From contig NZ_JAKIKW010000019.1 of NCBI RefSeq assembly GCF_023283945.1, forward strand, positions 45,971-109,970: a DNA stretch of 64,000 nt. Direction: 5' to 3'. How positions within the stretch are numbered: the first letter of the stretch is position 1; every line of letters starts with the position of its first letter. Of this stretch, positions 8,827-15,746 are shown in pieces. Below the pieces are notes generated by a model. It saw nothing but the letters and a program-made list of their open reading frames with translations. It did not search any database and was not told the DNA's origin. Source of the DNA: Shewanella gelidimarina (GTDB lineage Bacteria; Pseudomonadota; Gammaproteobacteria; Enterobacterales; Shewanellaceae). Both the position numbers and the translations under genes were made by a program.

Positions 8827-9680
8827 TGTTAGCTACGGCTATAGCAGGCGCAGGTATTGGCCTGCGCATTCCTCACGTGCAACAGATCCTGGCTGACGAC
8901 AGTGTTGAGATCCCTTGGCTTGAAGTCTTGGTTGATAACTGGCTGGTGGACGGTGGGCTGAATCAACATCTGCTCAATCGTATTAGCGAGCGTTTTCCGC
9001 TGGTGTTTCACAGCGTGGGCTTGTCTCTTGGCGGCGCGAATACGCTAGATGTTGATTACCTCAATAAGATCAAATCACTCAAGCAAGCGTGTGGCGGCCA
9101 TTGGTATTCGGAACACGCGAGCTTTTCTGGCAACGACGATTTTAAGGTGGCTGACCTGCTACCGCTGCCCTATACCGCCGAAGCGGTAATGCATATCAGT
9201 AACAGGATAAAGCAAACTCAAGACATTATGGGTGAAAGAATATTGCTCGAAAATGTGTCTACCTATATGAGCTGTCAACATAATGAATTGAGTGAGGGGG
9301 AGTTTATCGCCGCGATTGCCGAAGAAGCAGATTGCTATCTGCTGCTTGATATCAACAATGCTTTTGTGACGAGCGTGAACCTTGATCAGCAGTTGCAGTC
9401 ATTTTTAGAGGCAGTACCTGCCCATCGGGTGAAACAGATCCATCTGGCGGGCTTTCATCAAAAAGGTGACTATCTGCTTGATGCGCACAACCATCCCGTC
9501 GACCCGCAAGTCTGGAACGCTTATCAGCGCTATATAGAGCTTAATGGCAATATTCCCACCATGATCGAGTGGGACAGCGAGATCCCTTCATTAAATAGAC
9601 TGTTGCAAGAGCGACAAATTGCCGCTGATATCATGCAGTTCAACAGCAAGCCATCAGCGGGAGTTGACCAATGCGCTTAG
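8826..9680 (+). CDS. bufB: MNIO-family peptide-modifying enzyme, DUF692
   Basis: A 284-residue TIM-barrel enzyme of the multinuclear non-haem iron family. Likely metal ligands are visible in order: FHSVGLSLGG, WYSEHASFS, LLENVSTYM, LLDINNAFV, IHLAGFH, DAHNHPV and MIEWDSE. Relatives (MbnB, TglH, BufB/GigB) oxidise cysteines of a precursor peptide. Here the substrate should be the product of the gene before it, with which it overlaps by one base. The C-terminus overlaps the next gene by ten bases. All ligand positions appear intact. Confidence 0.92.
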   Translation: MLATAIAGAGIGLRIPHVQQILADDSVEIPWLEVLVDNWLVDGGLNQHLLNRISERFPLVFHSVGLSLGGANTLDVDYLNKIKSLKQACGGHWYSEHASFSGNDDFKVADLLPLPYTAEAVMHISNRIKQTQDIMGERILLENVSTYMSCQHNELSEGEFIAAIAEEADCYLLLDINNAFVTSVNLDQQLQSFLEAVPAHRVKQIHLAGFHQKGDYLLDAHNHPVDPQVWNAYQRYIELNGNIPTMIEWDSEIPSLNRLLQERQIAADIMQFNSKPSAGVDQCA

Positions 9681-10468
9681 CTGACTGGCAGGGGGCGTTT
9701 ATTCAAGCGCTGCAAGCTAATGGCGATGATAGTGAGTTGCTCAGCATGGTTAATCAACGTGAACAGTCGCGGCTGAGTGTCTATCGAAACAATGCATTTC
9801 AGGCGTTGTTAAATGGTTTACAGACCAGTTTTCCAGTGTGCCAAACGGTGCTAGGTGAGGGCTGTTTTGGTCAGTTAGCGCAGCAGTATTGCACTGCTTA
9901 TCCACTTAACGACGCTAATTTAAATCATTATGGCGCGCAGTTTTCGCAGCTACTCGCTAAAGAGATAAAGCAACATCAAGCATTTAAAGGACTTGAGTAT
10001 CTGTCTGAGCTCGCAGCGCTAGAGTGGTCGTTAAAGCAAGGTTATTACGCACAGAACCGTACGGATTTTTTGCAACAGCCACAAGTGTGTGAACTTGAAG
10101 GGCTGGGACAACTGAGTGAAGCGCAGCAACAACAAGCGGTGTTGTTATTGCAGCCTGACATGGAGTTACTGACCTGTCGGTATCCAGTGCATCGCATTTG
10201 GTTAAAGCATCAAGCTCCAGCCGATGCAGTGAAATATTCACAGGCGCAAAGCGACACATCTCCGCTATACCTATTGACCTTTAGAGAGCGTTTTAAGGCG
10301 ACATTCACGCTGGTTTCAGCCGCTGAAGCACTGCTATTGCTGGCGATAAAGCGCGGCTTGTCTTTAGGGGCATTAACGGATGCTGATGTTGATTTGAACA
10401 TATTGCCGCAGTTGATCCAACAAGGGTGGATTGCCGGTTATCGGTCAATGGTAACCCATGATGGATAG
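9671..10468 (+). CDS. bufC: MNIO partner protein, DUF2063 family
   Basis: A 265-residue protein with the N-terminal DUF2063 domain (ADWQGAFIQAL, SRLSVYRNNAFQALLNGLQTSFP), found next to DUF692 enzymes. In such pairs the partner probably recognises the precursor and brings it to the enzyme. The C-terminal half is a less conserved domain. It overlaps its upstream neighbour by ten bases and the sigma factor gene by eleven. Relatives are called BufC or GigC. No DoxX-type membrane gene follows, unlike some related operons. Confidence 0.88.
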   Translation: MRLADWQGAFIQALQANGDDSELLSMVNQREQSRLSVYRNNAFQALLNGLQTSFPVCQTVLGEGCFGQLAQQYCTAYPLNDANLNHYGAQFSQLLAKEIKQHQAFKGLEYLSELAALEWSLKQGYYAQNRTDFLQQPQVCELEGLGQLSEAQQQQAVLLLQPDMELLTCRYPVHRIWLKHQAPADAVKYSQAQSDTSPLYLLTFRERFKATFTLVSAAEALLLLAIKRGLSLGALTDADVDLNILPQLIQQGWIAGYRSMVTHDG

Positions 10469-10946
10469 AGAGCTGTTACAGAGCTTATACCGTTATTGTT
10501 TATGTCTCACTCGGCATAATGCGCAAGCGGAAGACCTGCTGCAAACAGCCATTGAACGTTGGTTAAAGAGCGAAGCAAAACCAGAACATCTGAGAGCCTA
10601 TTTACGCACCGTGATCCGTCATCAATTTATTGATGACTGCAGGCGCTTAAAAATAATTGATTTCGAACCCATAGATGATCATGATCCTGCCTTACTCGAT
10701 GAAACATGTTTGGAAGAGGTCGAGCTGCAGCATGACTTAATCGAGTATCTGTTTTCGCAGCTAAACGCGGCGGAACGAGAGGTGCTTTATCTATGGGCGG
10801 TTGAGGGCTATAGCGCCGCTGAAATTGCTAAGGATTTAGGTCAACCCAGAGGCACCATTTTATCGAGATTGCATCGTATTAAGATTAAATCAGTCGATAT
10901 TATGCAGCTGTCTGCTCAAACAAATACCACAGGTCAGGGGGGCTAA
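10458..10946 (+). CDS. ECF sigma factor
   Basis: A 162-residue extracytoplasmic-function sigma factor. Region 2 is seen at residues 5-65 (AEDLLQTAIERWL, RAYLRTVIRHQFID) and region 4 at about 95-145 (LNAAEREVLYLWAVEGYSAA, PRGTILSRLHRI). It starts inside the end of the DUF2063 gene, so it is co-expressed with the bufferin genes, and is followed four bases later by a membrane anti-sigma gene. It probably drives its own operon; I could not find a convincing ECF promoter by eye before 8545. Confidence 0.92.
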   Translation: MMDRELLQSLYRYCLCLTRHNAQAEDLLQTAIERWLKSEAKPEHLRAYLRTVIRHQFIDDCRRLKIIDFEPIDDHDPALLDETCLEEVELQHDLIEYLFSQLNAAEREVLYLWAVEGYSAAEIAKDLGQPRGTILSRLHRIKIKSVDIMQLSAQTNTTGQGG

Positions 10947-10950
10947 CATC

Positions 10951-11778
10951 ATGAGTAAAAAACACGGCGCCGCCGACAACAACTTTAAAGGCATGGTAAA
11001 GCAATATATTGAAGCGCAAAGCCTTTCACAAGATGGGCTCGCACGCATGGAAGCGCTGTTAGCGGGCAAGCAACATGTTAGTGCCGACGCTGGGGCTGAC
11101 TCGTCAACGTTGGCAGCAGACACGCCGTCACTGATGCAGCCTGTTAACCCGACCGATGCTCAGCCTACTGAATATAATCGTGCTAAGCGCAGCGAAGTAC
11201 CTGGCGAAATATCGACTGGTGCAACCGCGGGCAAGATCCCTAACGAAAAATCTCGCAGTATCAGCAAAATGGTTTACGCCATGGTCGCCAGCTTATTACT
11301 GCTGGTGGCAGGATATCAGTTGTCTTCTGGTGTGGAGTTACGCCGTTATTTACACTCAGGTTCACCGGCCGTTACGGCTAGAGACATGAGCTGGAAAATT
11401 GCCGATGAAGTCGCTCGTAATCATGTAAAGATGAAACCACTGGAAGTGCAAACACAAAATTTAAACCAGCTTAGAGAGTATTTCACTCAACTGGATTTCA
11501 CCTTGGTTAATTCGAGTTTGTTAGATAACTCCGCAAGTAAAATGTTGGGCGGCCGCTACTGCTCCATTCAAGGATTAACAGCCGCGCAGATCCGCTTTAA
11601 ACAGGATAACGGTACACCCGTTACTCTGTATGAGGTGCAATACGATCCCAGTCTTTATGGAGAGCTGCCAGTGCTAGAGCAAGGACAGCAACCCATTGAG
11701 CAAGTCGTAAGGGGGGTAGATGTATCAATTTGGGTCGAGAAGGGCTTACTGATGGCAACGGCCCGTTCGGTCGATTGA
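10951..11778 (+). CDS. Membrane anti-sigma factor
   Basis: A 275-residue single-pass protein. The cytoplasmic part (residues 1-105) is polar with a long disordered Ala/Ser/Thr/Pro stretch; one membrane helix lies near residues 108-125 (MVYAMVASLLLLVAGY); a periplasmic domain of about 150 residues follows. That domain contains MLGGRYCSIQGLTAAQIRF, like the periplasmic part of RsiW/ChrR-type anti-sigma factors. No HxxxCxxC zinc motif is seen in the cytoplasmic part. The position after the ECF gene defines the role; the signal sensed is not known. Confidence 0.82.
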   Translation: MSKKHGAADNNFKGMVKQYIEAQSLSQDGLARMEALLAGKQHVSADAGADSSTLAADTPSLMQPVNPTDAQPTEYNRAKRSEVPGEISTGATAGKIPNEKSRSISKMVYAMVASLLLLVAGYQLSSGVELRRYLHSGSPAVTARDMSWKIADEVARNHVKMKPLEVQTQNLNQLREYFTQLDFTLVNSSLLDNSASKMLGGRYCSIQGLTAAQIRFKQDNGTPVTLYEVQYDPSLYGELPVLEQGQQPIEQVVRGVDVSIWVEKGLLMATARSVD

Positions 11779-11818
11779 ATTAGAGCGAGTTTGTCTTATT
11801 CGTGGGCTTGCTGCTGGG

Positions 11819-12253
11819 CTATTCGTTTTGTGGTTGGATAAGCAGGTGATCTCGGCGAAACAGTTGCCATTGATCCATTTTTTCGCCATTTGGCAAAACA
11901 CAACTACCAGTGGAAAGATCTGAAGTACCGCCCAGCTTTAAGCAGTATTCTGCTGCTGGATTCGGAGTTTGTAGCATCTCGGTCACTTCAATATCCTCAT
12001 GACTCTCTTTGTGATCACGCTTATACAGCTGCCACTCATCCACTTTCTCACCACTGGGCAAAGTGCAATAACCAACTTGCGCATCTTCTTCAGATTCAAT
12101 CGAGAGGGTACCGCCTTGAGCGACACAGTAAGTAGATGCCGGGTTTGCCAAGCTGATAGAACCTGCTGTCGCTTGTTCTGCTTTCTGGGCATCACAGCCT
12201 AGGAGAAATAATGTTGTGATGGTTACAAGGCTAAGTAAGGTTATTTTTCTCAT
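11819..12253 (-). CDS. Lipoprotein with two DUF333 repeats
   Basis: A 144-residue lipoprotein. The signal peptide ends in the lipobox LLGC. Two DUF333 repeats follow, each with the pattern NPA..YC...GG, C.LP.GE, D.WQL..RDH (about residues 38-80 and 95-135). The family is annotated as putative haemolysin in some genomes without good evidence. The start at 12253 is chosen because GGAG precedes it and it gives a proper signal peptide; a longer in-frame start at 12361 does not. It converges with the anti-sigma gene. Confidence 0.8.
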   Translation of the reverse strand: MRKITLLSLVTITTLFLLGCDAQKAEQATAGSISLANPASTYCVAQGGTLSIESEEDAQVGYCTLPSGEKVDEWQLYKRDHKESHEDIEVTEMLQTPNPAAEYCLKLGGTSDLSTGSCVLPNGEKMDQWQLFRRDHLLIQPQNE

Positions 12254-12403
12254 GTTGCGTTCTCCGCTGTGTGTTGGCTGATAAGTATCGCTATAAGTAC
12301 TAACGCACCGAATACGCAAAAGGGTTAGTTGAGGCTCGACGATAGAAAGAATAGTTAACAAATCGACTTTTGATTCACTACTTTCATTTATCTCTGTGAC
12401 GGA

Positions 12404-13609
12404 TTAAGCACAAACTTGATTACGTCCTTTTTTCTTCGCACTGTACAAGGCCACATCAGATCGTTTCAGGGTTTGCTCAAAAGTTTCGCCATTTTTATGT
12501 TCTGCAACGCCTATCGAGATGGTGACATTGACTGTTTTCCTGTCACTTTGAGTGCTACTACGTTTAGCTTTGGTTTGCTGCTTACGTTTATCATTGCGTA
12601 GCACTATATCGTAGTCTTCTATGGCCTCGCGCACCTCTTCGAGAAAGATGATAACGGATGCTACATCTTTACGGGGAAAGATGATGGTGAACTCCTCACC
12701 GCCATAACGGAAGGCTTTACCACTGCCATTTACTTGGTTAATTTTACTGGAAACGAGCTTCAGAACCTGATCACCAACATCATGGCCATAGGTATCATTA
12801 AACTTCTTAAAATGATCTATATCTAGCATGGCCACGCTGTATTTACGACCTAAGGAAAGCACTGCATTATAAAGGGCACGGCGTGAAGCGAGCCCTGTTA
12901 GCTCATCACGATAAGCGAGAAAATAGGAATCTGTCAGTACCGTCAAAATATAAATAATGGCCAATGCTGTCATTGAAATGGAGATGGGGAGCAAGCTAGG
13001 ATAAATAAAATGTATTGCCCATAACACTAATGTAATTAAGATCGAAGTATTGACCAAATTAGACTGCCAAATTCCCCGAATAAAAACCAGTAATACACAA
13101 ATATACAAAGGCGTTAGTATTCGAATCTCCATGGTAATCATACTGGGAAGATAACTATCGAGTGCTATCTTGAATTTAGTGTTAACCCAGCTCCAACCGA
13201 AAGCGATCGCTAAGCTAACGATTACCCCAAGGATTCTCACTACACTATGGGGAGATAGAAGCCCTCTGTCTTTAATAAACGCGAACCAAGTGATGGTGAG
13301 AGCACCTGCAAGCAGTAGCTGATCTGAGTATTGATTAAGATCTGTTATTGCCAACCGAGCAGTGGTGATACAAAAGTAATATGCCAACAACAAGATGGCT
13401 AAATAGGCTAATCGACTGCGGTTGAATTGCAGCGCAATGATAGCGACTGCAGGAAGTAGCCAGTTAGGCAGTTGCTCAATCACTGCTTGCCATGTTTGTA
13501 AGTTTGGCAGAAAGAGCTTAATTATGCTCAAAATAAGGGCAGTGTATAAAAGTGGAAGAAAGAAATAGCGACATCGGTGGTAAAAGGCAGACAAAACAAA
13601 CCCCAACAT
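12404..13609 (-). CDS. Membrane diguanylate cyclase
   Basis: A 401-residue protein with about eight to ten hydrophobic segments in residues 1-230 and a GGDEF domain in 235-400. The active site reads GGEEF (about residue 300), and the start of the domain, DELTGLASRRALY, is intact, so c-di-GMP synthesis is likely. The I-site arginine is not evident (NGSGKAFRYGGEEF). A Lys/Arg/Ser/Thr-rich insertion (RKQQTKAKRSS) interrupts the domain. The ATG lacks a strong ribosome binding site. Confidence 0.87.
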   Translation of the reverse strand: MLGFVLSAFYHRCRYFFLPLLYTALILSIIKLFLPNLQTWQAVIEQLPNWLLPAVAIIALQFNRSRLAYLAILLLAYYFCITTARLAITDLNQYSDQLLLAGALTITWFAFIKDRGLLSPHSVVRILGVIVSLAIAFGWSWVNTKFKIALDSYLPSMITMEIRILTPLYICVLLVFIRGIWQSNLVNTSILITLVLWAIHFIYPSLLPISISMTALAIIYILTVLTDSYFLAYRDELTGLASRRALYNAVLSLGRKYSVAMLDIDHFKKFNDTYGHDVGDQVLKLVSSKINQVNGSGKAFRYGGEEFTIIFPRKDVASVIIFLEEVREAIEDYDIVLRNDKRKQQTKAKRSSTQSDRKTVNVTISIGVAEHKNGETFEQTLKRSDVALYSAKKKGRNQVCA

Positions 13610-14478
13610 AAACTTAGTTAAACACTGAACTCAGGAAAAACAGAACCAAATAATTAGCTCAGTCGTTTACATCGAGTCATAGCATGAGTAAAAAACAACA
13701 ATCTATAGCCTAAGTAAGTCGACACTTTTAGCATAAGATAAAGCCCGTGATTAATATAAAAATTAAAAACCTTTAAAACATGTTCCTTCCGAGCTTCGTT
13801 CGGCAGAACTCGGCATTTCATTTAGCGAAAATCCACAACGGAAATTATATCTTCAGTTATTAATAATCAATAGCATAATTTTATTTTAGAGATAGTGGTA
13901 CTCAGTACCTATGGGCTCTTCAGTTGAGGGTAGGGGTAGCATGGTTTAGACCATTTATTGTGGTATGGGGTTTTCCGCGGCAGAGTTTCTGATCGTTTAC
14001 AAAGGCCGTTATTAAAATGATGCACACTCATGACCGCCCTGTTATAAAAAGGAGCTGATAGAGGCTAAGCGTTGACATCACTCAAACTTGGCATACAACT
14101 GATTTGTATTGGTTATTTAGTGTTTAGAGAAAATTAATATAACTTTCTCTAATAAACTTTCTTTTCCTAAAAAAAACTGAATGACGCTAATAAAGAAGAA
14201 AAGCTTAATTAAGAGAGATAATAGTTGAAGTATCAATTCCATAAATTCCTTAAGTGCCTTATTAAATCATTTCCACTAATTATGTCGTTGTTTTTCGACA
14301 TATGCTACATTGTAATTATGTACATAAATATCGTAGTGTCATATCTTTTTCCTGACAAAAAAGATAATTGTTGTAATAGTAAATAATTTATATGTCACAA
14401 GTCGTGTGATTCGTACCTCTGCCAGAATGAGAACGTTCATTTTTGCCCCGCTTATAAACTCCAGCAATTAACACCTTC
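13610..14478. other. AT-rich non-coding stretch of the accessory island
   Basis: No convincing gene is seen in either direction. Base composition is visibly richer in A+T than the flanking core genes. Short palindromes occur, for example GGTACT-C-AGTACC near 13895 and a TATGTCG/CGACATA hairpin near 14280. It looks like decayed accessory DNA on the left side of the transposase remnant. Confidence 0.5.
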
Positions 14479-14755
14479 TCAAGGTATGAAGTATTCATCG
14501 CTGATATTTTTCCGCTTGATACTGGCTTTCCTCATTGTCTCTGCGCGGAGTGAATTCAAAGCGACATGCCGCACTACAGCCAACACTTCAACTCTATTAT
14601 CCCGATAAATTTTACATTCATCCTCATTTATAGAGGCATCAAGTACCCAATGTAAGCCATTCCCTATCCCCCAATGATTGCGTTATCGCTTGCAAATAAC
14701 TCTTTAGTCAATTCCTCAGAGCTAATGTAGTGGCGATAACCAATAGATTATTTCT
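14479..14755 (-). pseudogene. ISAs1-family transposase remnant
   Basis: Translation of the minus strand in two frames gives the C-terminal end of an ISAs1-type transposase. The first part reads GYRHYISSEELTKELF; after a frameshift near 14680 the second reads NGLHWVLDASINEDECKIYR, then VLAVVRHVALNSLRAETM and ends at a TGA at 14479. The HWxLDxxFNED-like block is the family hallmark. The N-terminal two thirds and the terminal repeats are not found. It marks past transposition next to the microcin genes. Confidence 0.75.
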
Positions 14756-15172
14756 CTTACTTTTCATTCTGATAATTAATGATTAATACTTATTAGGAAG
14801 AGAGTATAATTTTATGCCTAAAGCTTAACGTTAAGTTATAGAAGTAATTTCTTAATAAACATCCTGGATCTCATTGTTGTATTTTAGTGTAGGACCTTTT
14901 GGGTCTACTTGGCCATGTTTCTTATTATCGTTATTCATCAGTGCTCATGATCCGACGACTCTAGAAAGTAAAGTTGCATATTCACCAATATCATCTGTTT
15001 TTGCAATAGCCCCGCGAGTACAGCTTAGTAATCGGTGGGGATTATTGGTTACTGGTTCATTCAGAGCTTAAGTCACTCCTGACTATCAAATTCTTTTATT
15101 TGAATTAATGACGTTACATGAATCGAACTTATTGATTCATGCAACATCACAGGAATTCATCTTATAACTTGG
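14756..15172. other. Intergenic stretch downstream of the microcin genes
   Basis: No supported gene. It contains an inverted repeat at about 15115-15146 (GTTGCATGAATC with GATTCATGTAAC on the minus strand, one wobble), about 27 bases after the immunity gene stop. That hairpin lacks a T tract and may be a weak terminator or 3' stabilising structure. Confidence 0.45.
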
Positions 15173-15346
15173 TTATTTTTTATTGCCGTTATTTTTATCA
15201 AAGATTTCTTTTTTTAAATAAACTAAGCTAAAAACAACAGCTACGATCAAAAGAAGAGTATTAAACAAAGTAATCTGCTTTAATCGTACAAAATAATCAA
15301 TTTGAAATGCGACGAAAATGACTAGGTAGCCAATTCTCCATTTCAT
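15173..15346 (-). CDS. Putative microcin immunity protein
   Basis: A 57-codon frame with ATG at 15346 and a run of G (GGGGGA) eight bases upstream as ribosome binding site. The product starts MKWRIGYLVIFVAFQIDYF, forms a first membrane helix, then a second (LFNTLLLIVAVVFSLVYL), and ends in a basic/polar tail (KKEIFDKNNGNKK). This two-helix small basic design is usual for class II microcin immunity proteins. It begins 18 bases after the microcin precursor stop on the same strand. The role is inferred from size, topology and position. Confidence 0.68.
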   Translation of the reverse strand: MKWRIGYLVIFVAFQIDYFVRLKQITLFNTLLLIVAVVFSLVYLKKEIFDKNNGNKK

Positions 15347-15364
15347 AACTGAATCCCCCCAAAG

Positions 15365-15523
15365 TTACTCATAAGATTGAAACATTCCAAAAACACAACC
15401 AGCAACAGCAAGAGCGCCCCCGCCAGTGATAATTGTGGCTGTAGCGAGAATTCCCCAGCCTATAATTCCTATTGCTCCACCACCATTTACTTGTTCAATC
15501 TCGTTCATTGTTAGTTCTTGCAT
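15365..15523 (-). CDS. Class II microcin precursor with double-glycine leader
   Basis: A 52-codon frame with ATG at 15523 and AAGGAAG seven bases upstream. The first 15 residues, MQELTMNEIEQVNGG, form a textbook double-glycine leader (acidic, L at -12, I at -7, GG at -2/-1) close to that of colicin V. The predicted mature peptide of 37 residues is hydrophobic and glycine-rich (GAIGIIGWGILATATIITGG, then GALAVAGCVFGMF) with one Cys and an acidic end (QSYE). It lies just after a C39-peptidase exporter gene and before a small two-helix protein. Leader, size and context strongly support a bacteriocin; its target is unknown. Confidence 0.86.
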   Translation of the reverse strand: MQELTMNEIEQVNGGGAIGIIGWGILATATIITGGGALAVAGCVFGMFQSYE

Positions 15524-15612
15524 AATATCTTCCTTAAATTACACTGTTTAACGTTATGTTTGCCTAAGTGCTTGGAGCGTCTATTCGACTATCCCAGCCT
15601 TAAGCGATTGAC

Positions 15613-15650
15613 CAAGGATGTGGCGTCCGTTTAAAGTTGTCACATCCTTG
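15613..15650. promoter_or_regulatory. Hairpin between exporter gene and microcin precursor
   Basis: Perfect 10-bp arms CAAGGATGTG (15613-15622) and CACATCCTTG (15641-15650) with an 18-base loop. It has T5 on the plus-strand side only, so it does not end minus-strand transcripts well. It may be a processing or attenuation structure in the exporter-microcin transcript. Confidence 0.35.
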
Positions 15651-15746
15651 TTTTTAACCAATGAAATATTATCGTTACTTTGAACTCAATACTCCACCGT
15701 TTAAATTTCTTTTCCGAGGCACCTTTTTACTCTCGCATCATCTTTT

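Noticed and set aside
14874..15071. 65-codon plus-strand ORF in the microcin island
   Set aside because: No ribosome binding site, no family-like pattern, and opposite strand to the microcin operon; reads as chance.
15613..15650. Hairpin as a rho-independent terminator of the exporter gene
   Set aside because: The T run is on the plus-strand side; minus-strand transcripts would not meet a U tract, so it is listed only as a structure.
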